From: UBA1715 sp045600045
GTDB taxonomy: Bacteria; Bacteroidota; Bacteroidia; Bacteroidales; UBA1715
DNA: 64,000 bases
Direction: 5' to 3'
NCBI GenBank assembly: GCA_045600045.1
Contig: JAZRXD010000015.1
Coordinates: 1 to 64,000, forward strand
The position numbers and the translations under genes are program-made. How positions within the stretch are numbered: position 1 is the stretch's first letter; each line of letters begins with the position of its first letter. The notes under the pieces were generated by a model. That model was not told the DNA's origin and did not search any database. It saw only the letters and a program-made list of their open reading frames with translations. Below are positions 34,884-45,582 of the stretch, in pieces.

Positions 34884-36471
34884 ATGTCTTTTGTGCTTAT
34901 TCTTTGTTTTTTCATGTATGGTTGCTGCAGCGCAAGATAATTCCGTACATCAAAATGCTTCGTTCCAACCATACGACAGATATTTATACAATTCCGACAA
35001 TCGATTCCATACTTCGGTAAAACCTTACGACATGACCGAAGTTTCGAAAATCGTCTCTATAGATTCCCTTTACGAAAAAAAATGCAAAAACAAATACGTC
35101 AATCATATATTCAACAATGATTGGATTCGCTATCGTTCTGATGAATTCAACTTTAATATTAATCCAGCCTTTAATTTTGAAATTTCGCAACATAACGGAG
35201 AAAACAATGACGATATGGGTTGGATAAACGATCGAGGTGTATTCATAAACGGAAATATCACCAACAAAGTTTATTTTTATACCGCATTTCACGAAATCCA
35301 ATCTAATTTCACCGATTTCCGCCGCGACAGAATTAAGGAATTAGGGAAAAATACGATTCCCGGTATTAGTCGAGCAAAATCTTTTGGAGAAAACGGCGGA
35401 TTGGATTACGCCTACGCAGAAGGGTTTGCGTCGTATATCCCAAACAAATATTTCAGCTTTCAATTAGGGCACGGGAAAAACTTTCTCGGTGACGGATATC
35501 GTTCACTCCTTTTGTCTGACAATGCCCAAAACTATCCATATTTTAAACTTACAACAAATGTTTGGAACGTTAAATATGTGATGATGTGGTCGCAACAATA
35601 TTATTTGGAAGCAGGCCACAAAGGAAATACACGCTATGCAAAAAAATGGAATGTAATGCACTATTTGGACTGGTCGGTAACCAAATGGTTGAATGTTGCA
35701 TTTTTCGAAACAATAAACTGGGGGAACGACACACTTGGCGGAGAACGAGGATTTGAATTCAACTACATAAATCCTTGCATTTTCTTACGTCCTGTTGAAT
35801 TCTCCATTGGCTCTCCAGACAACTGTATGATGGGATTAACAGGAAAACTTACCCTTTGGAAAAAACACGTTTTCTACGGTCAAGCGATACTTGATGAATT
35901 CAAATTCAACGAATTCAAAAAACATAGCGGTTGGTGGGGAAGTAAATACGGATTGCAAGCCGGATACAAAACATTCGATATAGCAAAAATAAAAGGTCTG
36001 GACTTTCAAACAGAATTCAATTACGTCAGACCTTTTACCTACTCGCATTTCACATATTCGCAAAACTACGCCCACGCAATGCAACCATTGGCACATCCTA
36101 GAGGTGCAAATTTCTACGAATCTATTTCTTTCCTACGATATAATTGGAAACGCTTTTTCTTTGAAGCAAAATATGAATATCTTGTTTATGGCAGAGACAC
36201 TGCCAGTTCGAACTATGGCGGCGATATTTTCAAACTCTACCAAACAAGAACACAAGAATACAACAACGAAATAGGCAAAGGTGGCGACCAAGAAATTATA
36301 ACATATAAAGACTTTACCGCTTCGTACATGATTAATCCAAAATCAAATATGTGCGTTTCGCTTGGCATTTCGAACAGAAAGTTGAAATCAGAAACAAAAG
36401 ATGATTTAAATCAATGGATGTTTTTCGTTGGTTTCAGAACGTCGCTCAATAATTTCTACTACGACTTTTAG
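34870..36471 (+). CDS. Wzi/RemB-like outer-membrane protein
   Basis: About 533 residues with a signal peptide ending VAAAQ. It is rich in aromatic beta-strands and has the motifs LDYAYAEGFASY and LGHGKNFLGDGYRSLLLSDNA, which I associate with the Bacteroidota relatives of the capsule-assembly protein Wzi and the motility-associated protein RemB. It is probably a beta-barrel that holds or assembles surface polysaccharide. The ATG at 34870 is preferred over the in-frame TTG at 34864. It overlaps the sugar-transferase gene by 14 nt, which supports a role in the same glycan pathway. Confidence 0.72.
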   Translation: MTDNKCLLCLFFVFSCMVAAAQDNSVHQNASFQPYDRYLYNSDNRFHTSVKPYDMTEVSKIVSIDSLYEKKCKNKYVNHIFNNDWIRYRSDEFNFNINPAFNFEISQHNGENNDDMGWINDRGVFINGNITNKVYFYTAFHEIQSNFTDFRRDRIKELGKNTIPGISRAKSFGENGGLDYAYAEGFASYIPNKYFSFQLGHGKNFLGDGYRSLLLSDNAQNYPYFKLTTNVWNVKYVMMWSQQYYLEAGHKGNTRYAKKWNVMHYLDWSVTKWLNVAFFETINWGNDTLGGERGFEFNYINPCIFLRPVEFSIGSPDNCMMGLTGKLTLWKKHVFYGQAILDEFKFNEFKKHSGWWGSKYGLQAGYKTFDIAKIKGLDFQTEFNYVRPFTYSHFTYSQNYAHAMQPLAHPRGANFYESISFLRYNWKRFFFEAKYEYLVYGRDTASSNYGGDIFKLYQTRTQEYNNEIGKGGDQEIITYKDFTASYMINPKSNMCVSLGISNRKLKSETKDDLNQWMFFVGFRTSLNNFYYDF

Positions 36472-36572
36472 TACACTATTTTTTTTTGAAGATATTGTAA
36501 TTTTATGCTGGCTTTTGAGTTTTTTGATAACTATATATAGAGAAAATTTAAACAATTCAAAAATGTAGATGT

Positions 36573-37079
36573 ATGAAAAATTTACTATTAATAATTATAA
36601 GCATGGTTTTATTTTACGGTTGTGCAGAACATTGTGAACCATTCCCTAAAGAATATAAGAATTTTACTCCTTATGAAAAAAGCGATGTTCTTTGTTTTGA
36701 GAACACTAAAGGAGAAAACATAGCTTTCGAAGTGATGGAACTGTATGCCAATGAAGGCGATAAAAAAATACCATGGGGATGTAAATGCGTATGTACAAGT
36801 CGTTTATCTTATAAAATCCATTCTCCAAGAAACAATTGTACAATAAGGATTTTCTCTGATTATATAGACAATGATCGTTGGGATTGTCTTTGTGAAATAA
36901 TTGATTCAACAAATGATATAGTGTCTTATGTCAAATCTGTAAATGAAAAAATTTCTGATACGCTTTTTCTTTATCCTTCAAAAGTTTCTAAAGTAAAAGG
37001 AACTATAAAACTTGTAAAAGGAGTCGGTTTAGTTAATTTGTTTATTGATGATGAGGAATACCTATTGAAAAATGAATAA
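36573..37079 (+). CDS. hypothetical lipoprotein
   Basis: A 168-residue predicted lipoprotein with a short signal peptide ending FYGC (Cys17). The mature part has further cysteines (EHCEP, LCFEN, GCKCVCTS, NNCT, DCLCEI), so disulphides are possible, and no domain I recognise. Base composition and codon use are more A/T-rich than in the adjacent gene. It follows the Wzi-like gene by about 100 bp that holds a T run but no good hairpin. Possibly lineage-specific or recently acquired. Confidence 0.6.
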   Translation: MKNLLLIIISMVLFYGCAEHCEPFPKEYKNFTPYEKSDVLCFENTKGENIAFEVMELYANEGDKKIPWGCKCVCTSRLSYKIHSPRNNCTIRIFSDYIDNDRWDCLCEIIDSTNDIVSYVKSVNEKISDTLFLYPSKVSKVKGTIKLVKGVGLVNLFIDDEEYLLKNE

Positions 37080-37137
37080 CGAAATAATAGAATCTGGCGA
37101 ATTCTCTACCTATGAAGGAGTGGAAAGAATAAAATAA
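37072..37137 (+). CDS. possible 21-residue ORF or gene remnant
   Basis: An ATG overlapping the end of the lipoprotein gene opens a short frame (MNNEIIESGEFSTYEGVERI plus one Lys) ending at TAA. The peptide has ordinary protein-like composition and could be the decayed end of another gene, or chance. No ribosome-binding site is evident. Confidence 0.2.
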   Translation: MNNEIIESGEFSTYEGVERIK

Positions 37138-37173
37138 CTATGCAATACTCCGTCCACAACAGGACAAAGATTT

Positions 37174-37767
37174 TTATTTCTTTTTCACAACTCTATCGGC
37201 ATTTTGTGCAATAAATTGTGCCCAAGATTGAGACGATTTACGTGTCTTTACCACAGCTTTTGATTTCGTTGTGGATTCTGGCAAAACTGGTTTTGAAATT
37301 TGATAATAATGACAAACAGCGACAGCCAACGCATCGGTAGCATCAAGATATTTCTGATTATTTTCGTATTGCAACATTTTCGACAAAATAGCGGCAACCT
37401 GTTCCTTCGATGCAGCTCCCGTTCCCGTAATCGCCAATTTGATTTTTCGTGGCGCATATTCATGAATAACAATATCGTGGGCAACAGCAACCGACATCGC
37501 AACACCTTGTGCTCTACCAAGTTTCAGCATTGACTGGACATTCTTTCCATAAAAAGGAGCCTCCAACGCCATTTCGTCGGGTGCATATTTTTCTACAATC
37601 TCTGTTAAGGTTTTATAAATTTTCTGCAATTTAGTGTACGGATCTGCAATTTTTTGCAATTCAATAACTCCAATTTCAAGAACAGACAACAATCTACCTT
37701 CGACTTTTATCAAGCCAAAACCCATCACATTTGTTCCTGGATCGATGCCAAGAATTATTTTTTCCAT
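37174..37767 (-). CDS. ruvC: crossover junction endodeoxyribonuclease RuvC
   Basis: Resolves Holliday junctions in recombination. At 197 residues it is slightly longer than the usual 170-190 because of a basic C-terminal extension (SKAVVKTRKSSQSW to VVKKK). The acidic active site is present: Asp9 in LGIDPGTNVMGFG, Glu69 in DEMALEAPF, and the DATDALAVAVCHYY block. The 5' end overlaps the 3' end of thrC by 13 nt on the same strand. Confidence 0.94.
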   Translation of the reverse strand: MEKIILGIDPGTNVMGFGLIKVEGRLLSVLEIGVIELQKIADPYTKLQKIYKTLTEIVEKYAPDEMALEAPFYGKNVQSMLKLGRAQGVAMSVAVAHDIVIHEYAPRKIKLAITGTGAASKEQVAAILSKMLQYENNQKYLDATDALAVAVCHYYQISKPVLPESTTKSKAVVKTRKSSQSWAQFIAQNADRVVKKK

Positions 37768-39134
37768 CCGTAACGTTTGTCCAGATATTCCTTGAAAGCT
37801 GGATAATTGCCGGCAATTTTGTCAAAATGTTCTGACTTGCCTTCCAACCCACTCAAACTTTCTGGGAGGTCAGGATCAACACCAATTGCATCGATAATTG
37901 CCTTAGGGAATTTTGCAGGATGTGCTGTTTCCAACGAAACCAACAATTGGTCGGCAACAGGTTTTTCGTTTGATAAATAATCTTCAACACACTTCCATCC
38001 CACTGCACCATGAGGTTCCAACAAAACGTGATATTTGTCCCATGCAAGTTTTATTGTTTCGCGCGTTTCGGCATCCGTAACACTTTGAGCAACAAAGATT
38101 TTATCCATTGCCACAAAATCTGGTTCTTTCAAAACCAAACCTTTTTCGTCCATATTTCCACCAAACAACTCTATCAAACGAGCCAAATTACTTGGATGAC
38201 CAACATTCATCGCACTAGATAAACAGTTCTTCGAAGGCTCTATTTTGTTGTATTTGTGAGTCTTCATCAATTTTTCAAACTCATCATTCTCGTTAGTCGC
38301 AACAAGAATTCGTTTTACCGGAAGTCCCATTTTCATTGCCAAGACACACCCCATCATATCGCCAAAATTTCCCGATGGAATACAGAAAACAACGTCTTCT
38401 AAATCTGCAGAATCCTGCTTACGAAGTTTTGTATATGAATAAATGTAGTACACAATCTGAGGAATCAAACGACCAATATTTATTGAATTGGCACTCGTAA
38501 AATTCAAACATTCCAAATCAGGATCGGAAAATGCTTGTTTTACCATCGCCTGCGCATCGTCGAATTTTCCATCAATAGCAATAATTTGCACATTTTTTTG
38601 CAACGTAGTCATTTGCTTACGTTGGCGGTCGCTCACTTCTTTTTCAGGGAACAAAACTGCAATTTGAATGTTATTCAAGCCGTAAAATGCGTGTGCCATA
38701 GCACTACCAGTATCACCCGAAGTTGCAGTTAAAATCAGTTTGTTTACATTTTGACGTTTCAAGAAATATTGCATCATACGTCCCATCATTCTTCCTGCAA
38801 AATCCTTGAACGAAGCCGTTGGACCTTGATCCAAACGCATAACATATTTTCTGTCAGCCACGTGTTCCAAAGGCACATCGAAATTGTAAGCATCTTTCGT
38901 CATTGCCAACAAATCAGCCATTGGAACCTCATCTCCCAAAAATTTAGAGAAAACAGTTGCTGCAATTTCATAATATTGTTTGCCTTTCAATGCATTCAAC
39001 TCATCTTTAGAAAAAGTTGGAATTGCTTTGGGCATGAACAAACCTTTATCTGGAGCCAAACCTTTCAATAAAGCCTCGCCGAAAGTAACCTCAGCGGCCT
39101 TATGGTTCGTTGAAAAATATTTTATTTGAGCCAT
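37755..39134 (-). CDS. thrC: threonine synthase ThrC
   Basis: PLP enzyme converting O-phosphohomoserine to threonine. 459 residues, matching the long bacterial form with the N-terminal KYFSTNHKAAEVTFGEALL segment. The PLP-binding Lys110 is in GPTASFKDFAGRMM, and the phosphate-binding TATSGDTGSAMAHAF and IPSGNFGDMMG loops are present. It shares a transcript with ruvC (13-nt overlap), though no functional link is obvious. Confidence 0.95.
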   Translation of the reverse strand: MAQIKYFSTNHKAAEVTFGEALLKGLAPDKGLFMPKAIPTFSKDELNALKGKQYYEIAATVFSKFLGDEVPMADLLAMTKDAYNFDVPLEHVADRKYVMRLDQGPTASFKDFAGRMMGRMMQYFLKRQNVNKLILTATSGDTGSAMAHAFYGLNNIQIAVLFPEKEVSDRQRKQMTTLQKNVQIIAIDGKFDDAQAMVKQAFSDPDLECLNFTSANSINIGRLIPQIVYYIYSYTKLRKQDSADLEDVVFCIPSGNFGDMMGCVLAMKMGLPVKRILVATNENDEFEKLMKTHKYNKIEPSKNCLSSAMNVGHPSNLARLIELFGGNMDEKGLVLKEPDFVAMDKIFVAQSVTDAETRETIKLAWDKYHVLLEPHGAVGWKCVEDYLSNEKPVADQLLVSLETAHPAKFPKAIIDAIGVDPDLPESLSGLEGKSEHFDKIAGNYPAFKEYLDKRYGWKK

Positions 39135-39196
39135 CGCAAAATTTTTTTGCTAAAATACAGGATTTTTAGTTAATCCCAACACTATCTGCACCCGAT

Positions 39197-40951
39197 TTAA
39201 GCCTCCTGAGCAGGAGCTTCTTTTGATTCCTGCGACTTGACAATTGCTTGTGATATATTAATCACAAAATCACCGATTTTTTCGTAAAGAGCATAAATAC
39301 TGCTATAAATTGTACCAACCTCGTATGTGTATTCGCCTGATTTAATAGCTTCGACATGCACATCACGCAAAAGATTTCGATATTCATTTATCGCATCTTC
39401 GGCCAAATACGCATTCGATATATCAACGTCATCGTAATTCTTGTTAAGATTGGAATCCATTATCATCAACGATTTCTGAACGCAATCAAACATTTTTTGC
39501 AAATGATCTTCATTTATCTTTCCAAACTTAATGTTCTGCTCGCGTTGTTCCTTCTTTGTCAACGAAATATGATAAATACTATCGCCTATACTTTCCAAAT
39601 TGTCGATAATTCTAAGCATTGCACTGATTTTCTTAGAACCTTCCTTACTACCAATTGATTCTGAAACGTGTGTCAAAAATTTCGCAATTTCAATTTCCAT
39701 CTTGTCGGTTATTTCCTCGTAACGTGCAACTCGTTCAAAATAATCGTTGAAAATATCGTCAGTTTTTGCTTTGTTCAGTTCAGGAATAAATTCGTACATT
39801 TTCAAAACACGGCTTGAGAACAATTGAATTTCTTGTTGAGCACTTTCAATATCCAACTCCGAGGTGTTCATAAAATGACTAGGAATATACTTCAATTTGA
39901 AAGTTTCATCATCTTCTTCCGAAGATTTTACCATCCAATTCACGATTTTGATTATTTGCGGAATGAACCAAACCAAAATCAAAGTATTCACGACATTGAA
40001 AAACGTATGGAAAATAGACAAAGCCATAGGAATAGATGCAGGATTATAGCCTTCTGTTCCTGGCAAAATATATGGATCGGAATTCATAATTCCTATCGTG
40101 ATTTTTGAAATTAAACTCATCAACGGATAAAAAGCTACAAGTGTGATTATAACACCTAACACATTGAAAACCAAGTGCGCACGTGCCGCTTTTTTTGCCA
40201 TTGTATTAGCAACCATTGCAGCAAGGTTTGCAGTGATTGTAGTTCCGATATTTTGTCCCATAACCAAAGCGACAGCAACATCAAATCCAATCCAACCTTT
40301 ATAGCACATAACCAACGTTATTGCCATCATTGCAGCACTGGCCTGAACAACACACGTCAAAATTGTTCCAATAAGTATAAACAACAATATCGACAAATAA
40401 CCATAATCGGACATGGTTCCAAGTGTTTCCAAAAAAGTCGGATATTCTTCCAAATTCGGCATTGCATCTTGCATAAATTGAAGACCAACAAGCAATAGAG
40501 CCAAACCCATTATAAATTCGTGGATTGATTTTAGTTTGTCGCGCTTCATGAACATAAAAGGCAATGCAACCGCAACCGCAATCAATGGAAACGTAAACGC
40601 GCCGCTCGATTCTCCAAGCCCAAACAACGAAATAATCCAAGCTGTAACCGTGGTTCCAATATTCGCACCCATAATTACCGTAATTGCACCAGCCAACGAC
40701 AAAAGTCCCGCATTCACAAAACTAACCACCATCACCGTCGTTGCTGAAGAAGATTGGATAGCTGCTGTAACAACCGTTCCTGTTAAAATTCCACGAACAG
40801 GTTTGTCTGTCATTTTGGCAAGAATAGTACGCATTTTATTTCCCGCCATTTTCTGCAAACTATCGCTCATCAACTTCATTCCGTACAAAAACACTCCTAG
40901 AGCACCGGCCGCTATTAAAATTATCTTTAAAATGTTAATCAATGTATCCAT
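39197..40951 (-). CDS. Na/Pi cotransporter family protein with PhoU-like domain
   Basis: About 584 residues from the ATG at 40951; the frame is open upstream to 40969. The N-terminal 330 residues hold two inverted Na/Pi repeats (GVFLYGMKLMSDSLQKMAGNK, TAAIQSSSATTVMVVSFVNAG, and VMGQNIGTTITANLAAM). The C-terminal part (about 365-570) is a PhoU-like helical bundle that probably senses or gates phosphate. It imports phosphate, or related anions, with sodium. It is divergent from the large adhesin gene at 41128. Confidence 0.9.
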   Translation of the reverse strand: MDTLINILKIILIAAGALGVFLYGMKLMSDSLQKMAGNKMRTILAKMTDKPVRGILTGTVVTAAIQSSSATTVMVVSFVNAGLLSLAGAITVIMGANIGTTVTAWIISLFGLGESSGAFTFPLIAVAVALPFMFMKRDKLKSIHEFIMGLALLLVGLQFMQDAMPNLEEYPTFLETLGTMSDYGYLSILLFILIGTILTCVVQASAAMMAITLVMCYKGWIGFDVAVALVMGQNIGTTITANLAAMVANTMAKKAARAHLVFNVLGVIITLVAFYPLMSLISKITIGIMNSDPYILPGTEGYNPASIPMALSIFHTFFNVVNTLILVWFIPQIIKIVNWMVKSSEEDDETFKLKYIPSHFMNTSELDIESAQQEIQLFSSRVLKMYEFIPELNKAKTDDIFNDYFERVARYEEITDKMEIEIAKFLTHVSESIGSKEGSKKISAMLRIIDNLESIGDSIYHISLTKKEQREQNIKFGKINEDHLQKMFDCVQKSLMIMDSNLNKNYDDVDISNAYLAEDAINEYRNLLRDVHVEAIKSGEYTYEVGTIYSSIYALYEKIGDFVINISQAIVKSQESKEAPAQEA

Positions 40952-41127
40952 ATATTCAAAATTTAACAATACAAAAATCGTAGTGATATGTTACGTGAAT
41001 GTTAAGGAATGTTAAGTTTTCGTTAATTTTTTTTCAATACAGACATCAAGAAAGTCAATCGACGTAATTTGCAACAAATCAACAATTCTTTGTACCTTTA
41101 CCACAATTTATTACGAATAACTCACGG

Positions 41128-44100
41128 ATGAAAAAGATTACGTTTGCAATACTCGCATTACTATATTTTGCGTTCGACGTTTATTCCCAAAAATCGGCAA
41201 TTTATTTTACCGAAAACAAACAACAATGGGATGACAATGTGTTGTTTCGCAGCCAGTTATATGGTGGGTATTTGTATATCGAAAATAATTGCCTCACATA
41301 TTATTTCCGTGACGAAAAGACTTTGAAACACCGGCATGGTGCCAAAAATCTCACTCAAGAAGATTTAGACAAAAGCCGAGAATATTTCTTAAAAACCGGG
41401 AAACAACTCAAACACGAAGATTCAGCAAATCTTGATTCGTTGAAAGCTCACGCATATCAAGTTAAATTTCTTGGAAAAAACTCACATTCAAAGATTTACG
41501 GATTTAATCAAACTCAATATACCGAAAATTATTTGTATGGTAATAATCCTAAAAACTGGTCAACAAACGTGCGAAGTTTCAACGATGTGAAATACGAAAA
41601 TATTTATAAAAACATTGACTTGCATCTGTATGGAAACACAACCGATTTAAAATATGATTTTATTGTTCATCCGGGAGGAAATCCGCAAAAAATTCAAATG
41701 CAGTACGATTACGTTCCGTCGATGAAAGTTCGTAAAGATGGCGTTTTAGTAATTACAACTAGTGTAAACGAAGTTTACGAACAAAAACCTTTTGCATTTC
41801 AAATCATTGGCGTCGATACTGTTGAAATACCATGTTCCTACAAATTGGAACATTTCAAAGTTACTTACAATCTTGGCGCCTACAATCCAAATTTCACACT
41901 TTACATTGATCCAAATTTGGTATTCTCAACATACACTGGTTCAACAGCCGACAACTGGGGATTTACCGCGACTTACGATACTGAAAATAATGCATATTTA
42001 GGAGGAATCGTCGAAGGTTTTGGGTATCCAATAAGTTTGGGCGCAATACAAGAAGAATATGCTGGAGGAAACTGGGATATTGGCTTGATGAAATTGAATG
42101 AAACTGGCGAGAACAGAATTTACGCAACCTATTTAGGAGGAAATAGTTGCGAAATGCCACACAGTCTTATTGTAAACAGTAAAAATGAATTGTTGATTTT
42201 AGGAACAACTGGTTCCAGTGATTTTCCGGTTTACAATGGTTATCAAACAACGTTCAATGGCGGTGATCCAATTGTTTACGACAATACTATCAGTTTTGAA
42301 AATGGAGTTGACATCTTCGTTACAAAACTTGCTCCCGATGGAACTTCCATTCTTGCTTCAACTTATTTGGGTGGCTCAAAAAACGACGGCATCAATTTCA
42401 GTTGGGAAGTCGATCTTAACCACGGCTACGATTCCCTTTACTACAATTACGGTGATGGCGCACGTGGAGAAATAATGGTTGATGACGAAGACAATATCTA
42501 CATTGCATCCACAACTTTTTCCGATGATTTTCCTACAACTAATGGGTTTCAAAATAGTTTTGGCGGCGTACAAGATGGCGTGATTTGCAAATTCGACCCT
42601 AATCTTTCCACGCTACAATGGAGTTCCTACATTGGCGGCGACAGCAAAGATGCTGCATATTCCGTTGATGTTGACCATTCCGACGGCGTGTTCGTTACAG
42701 GTGGTACTTGTTCATCTACACTTAATCTTCCTTCCGGTGGATACAAATCAGAACGAATTGGTGGCACAGTTGACGCATTTGTCATTAAATTGAATAAAAA
42801 CAACGGAGCGTTGCTTGGTGGAACCTATTTTGGTTCAACAAAATACGATCAAGCACATTTTGTTCGCATAAACAACAACAACAATGTTTTTATTTACGGA
42901 CAAACAACTGCACCCGACAAAACATTGATATACAATGCCAAATACAATACTCCAAACAGCGGACAATTTCTTGCATCGTTCAACAATGATTTAACAGAAC
43001 TTCGTTGGTCAACCGTTTTCGGTAGCGGTTCCGGCACGCCAAACATTTCTCCTACTGCATTCGAAGTTGATATTTGCAATAGAATTTATTTGGCAGGCGT
43101 TGGTCGTGAATGGCCAGAAGATTACGCGCAATGGTACTATTACGGCAACTACACAACATTACTTTATGATTATGGTTGGTCAACCATTCCCGGAACAAAA
43201 GGAATGGACATAACGGACGGAGCGTACCAAAAAGATACTGACGGCAAGGACTTCTACATTATGGTGATTGATGACGAAGCCAACGAATTGAACTATGCCA
43301 GTTATTTCGGAGAACTTTCCGATGCGTATGTGATTTACACACCAACAGAAGGTTACACGTATTACGGATGTGCTAACAGTGGACGCGACCACGTTGATGG
43401 AGGAACAAGCCGATTCGATGCAAATGGTTACGTCTATCAAAGTGTTTGTGCAAGTTGCGGAGGATGCAACGGATTTCCTGTGTATCCTAATCCTGGCGTT
43501 TGGTCAACCAAAAACAACGCAAGTAACTGTAATGCGGCCGTGTTCCGTTTTGTCATTGACTTTGGTCTTATCAGTGCTGATTTTGAAGTGCCTGAAGTTG
43601 GTTGCGTCAGTAAAGAATTGACATTCAAAAACACCTCAAAAATTTTATACAACAACCCAGATGTGGTTTACACGTGGGATTTCGGTGACGGAACAACATC
43701 CAACGAAGAATCTCCAACTCATACTTATTCCGATACAGGAACATACTTGGTTTCCTTAACGTTACAAGATGAAGGTTCGTGTAATCAAGGAGATGCTATT
43801 ACAAAAGAACTGACCATTTCAAACAAAGTACACAACGAAACTCTCAATGTGAAAAATATTTGTTTAGGCGACAGTGTATTGATTGGTATTCCCAACGAAT
43901 ATGATGACAATTTGGAATATTCATGGAGTCCAAAAGAATGGCTTACCGATCCGTCCCAACCTCATACTTACGCAACTCCAAACGATACTATAACCTACCA
44001 ATTAACGGTAACTTCCGGATGGTGCCAAACTATCTACGAACAAAAGGTAAATACATTTAATGCTGATTATCACATAGAAGAATTAAATGTAATTCAAGGC

Positions 44101-45582
44101 GGAACGCCACAAATTCCCAAAATTTGCCTAGGAGAACGTATTCGTCTTGAAGTACAAACCAATGCTCCTTCTCAACGGTATCTTTGGTCAACCGACAGAA
44201 AATTCAACAAAATCATCAATCCTGATTTCTCGTTGAATTATGTTAACGTAAATCCCTTTACCACAACAACTTATTATGTAAAAACGCTCAGTACATACTG
44301 CGAATTCGAAGCAACCGATTCTATAACCGTCGAAGTATTCTACAATGATATTGTTGTTGCAGGCGACACACTCATTTGTTCAAAAGAAGTTACCGAAATT
44401 TCAGTAAAAAACCTGACACCAGAAAACGAGCTTTGGTATAAATGGGAACCCGCAGAATTTGTGAAAGACGGCGCAACCGAAGCTGTAGCCCACGTAAATC
44501 CATCATCAACAACAGATTTTGTGATACACGCAACAGATGCGTATGGTTGTACGTATGTAGATACCGTACACGTTAGAGTTGACAGTCTTGCAGTACACAT
44601 GACCAATTATCATCCAGTATCGTGCAACGGCGACACGAATGCTAGTTTCGACATTTCTGTTGAAGGAATTCCTCCTTACGAATATCTTTGGGAAGACAGC
44701 ACAACAAATAATTATAGAAAAAATATAGGGAAAGGAGACTATTCCGTTGTCGTTAGTGATAGTTTAGGATGTAGAGAAACGATGACTGTAAAAATCACAG
44801 AACCCGAAGTTTTGAAAGTTGATTCAATCACAACTTTCAACGAAACATGCATGGGTGCATGCAATGGCTACATTCACGCTTTTGCCTCTGGCGGAACCCA
44901 ACCATATACTTACAGATGGTCAAATGGTGCAAAAACGGCAAAAATCACAAACTTATGTCCTCGAACTTATTATCTAACTCTCAGCGATGCAAATGGTTGT
45001 AAAGATTCCGTTCAACATTCTATTCCAATAATATTGGAGGAAAAATTGCCTGTTGTTGAAGCTTTTGCCGATAATTACCAACTTTATATCGGACAAACTA
45101 CGAAATTACACGCCTGTAAAAATCCTATTGATACAATTTCTTACCTCTGGACACCAAACATTATGCTTGATGATAATACAAAAGCTATCACGACATTCAC
45201 GCCAGATATTCCTATTAATCTAACATACACGGTTGTTGCCGTTGATAGATACGGTTGCCAAAGTTTTGACACCATACACGTCGCATCGTCGGAATGGGTT
45301 TGCGATAATCCTTTTATATTTGTTCCAACCGCTTTTACGCCAAACAACGATGGGAAAAACGATATCATAAAAGTGAATAGTGGCGTTCTTTCCGATTTAG
45401 AATTTGCCATTTACGACAGATGGGGAGAAAAAATCTTCGAGACGACCGACCAAAACGAATACTGGGACGGAACATATCACGGGAAACCTTTGCAACCGCA
45501 AGTATTTGTATATTACCTGAAAGCTACCTGTCTTAATGGTGAAAAATACGAAATCAAAGGCAATATCACATTGATTCGATAA
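41128..45582 (+). CDS. large SBBP-repeat/PKD surface protein with T9SS type B sorting domain
   Basis: A 1484-residue exported protein with a signal peptide ending DVYSQ. It opens with a DUF7948-like domain (about 22-270: YFTENKQQWDDNVLFR), followed by SBBP beta-propeller repeats (about 275-800, units such as ILASTYLGGSKNDG and WSSYIGGDSKDAAYS). Next come a PKD domain (about 820-900, YTWDFGDGTTSNEESPTHTY) and Ig-like stretches. Two SprB-type repeats follow (about 1165-1310: CNGDTNASFDISVEGIPPYE and CMGACNGYIHAFASGGTQPY). The end is a type B T9SS domain with FVPTAFTPNNDGKND and IYDRWGEKIFE. A probable adhesin or surface-binding protein; its dedicated PorP/SprF follows with a TAATG overlap. Confidence 0.88.
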   Translation: MKKITFAILALLYFAFDVYSQKSAIYFTENKQQWDDNVLFRSQLYGGYLYIENNCLTYYFRDEKTLKHRHGAKNLTQEDLDKSREYFLKTGKQLKHEDSANLDSLKAHAYQVKFLGKNSHSKIYGFNQTQYTENYLYGNNPKNWSTNVRSFNDVKYENIYKNIDLHLYGNTTDLKYDFIVHPGGNPQKIQMQYDYVPSMKVRKDGVLVITTSVNEVYEQKPFAFQIIGVDTVEIPCSYKLEHFKVTYNLGAYNPNFTLYIDPNLVFSTYTGSTADNWGFTATYDTENNAYLGGIVEGFGYPISLGAIQEEYAGGNWDIGLMKLNETGENRIYATYLGGNSCEMPHSLIVNSKNELLILGTTGSSDFPVYNGYQTTFNGGDPIVYDNTISFENGVDIFVTKLAPDGTSILASTYLGGSKNDGINFSWEVDLNHGYDSLYYNYGDGARGEIMVDDEDNIYIASTTFSDDFPTTNGFQNSFGGVQDGVICKFDPNLSTLQWSSYIGGDSKDAAYSVDVDHSDGVFVTGGTCSSTLNLPSGGYKSERIGGTVDAFVIKLNKNNGALLGGTYFGSTKYDQAHFVRINNNNNVFIYGQTTAPDKTLIYNAKYNTPNSGQFLASFNNDLTELRWSTVFGSGSGTPNISPTAFEVDICNRIYLAGVGREWPEDYAQWYYYGNYTTLLYDYGWSTIPGTKGMDITDGAYQKDTDGKDFYIMVIDDEANELNYASYFGELSDAYVIYTPTEGYTYYGCANSGRDHVDGGTSRFDANGYVYQSVCASCGGCNGFPVYPNPGVWSTKNNASNCNAAVFRFVIDFGLISADFEVPEVGCVSKELTFKNTSKILYNNPDVVYTWDFGDGTTSNEESPTHTYSDTGTYLVSLTLQDEGSCNQGDAITKELTISNKVHNETLNVKNICLGDSVLIGIPNEYDDNLEYSWSPKEWLTDPSQPHTYATPNDTITYQLTVTSGWCQTIYEQKVNTFNADYHIEELNVIQGGTPQIPKICLGERIRLEVQTNAPSQRYLWSTDRKFNKIINPDFSLNYVNVNPFTTTTYYVKTLSTYCEFEATDSITVEVFYNDIVVAGDTLICSKEVTEISVKNLTPENELWYKWEPAEFVKDGATEAVAHVNPSSTTDFVIHATDAYGCTYVDTVHVRVDSLAVHMTNYHPVSCNGDTNASFDISVEGIPPYEYLWEDSTTNNYRKNIGKGDYSVVVSDSLGCRETMTVKITEPEVLKVDSITTFNETCMGACNGYIHAFASGGTQPYTYRWSNGAKTAKITNLCPRTYYLTLSDANGCKDSVQHSIPIILEEKLPVVEAFADNYQLYIGQTTKLHACKNPIDTISYLWTPNIMLDDNTKAITTFTPDIPINLTYTVVAVDRYGCQSFDTIHVASSEWVCDNPFIFVPTAFTPNNDGKNDIIKVNSGVLSDLEFAIYDRWGEKIFETTDQNEYWDGTYHGKPLQPQVFVYYLKATCLNGEKYEIKGNITLIR

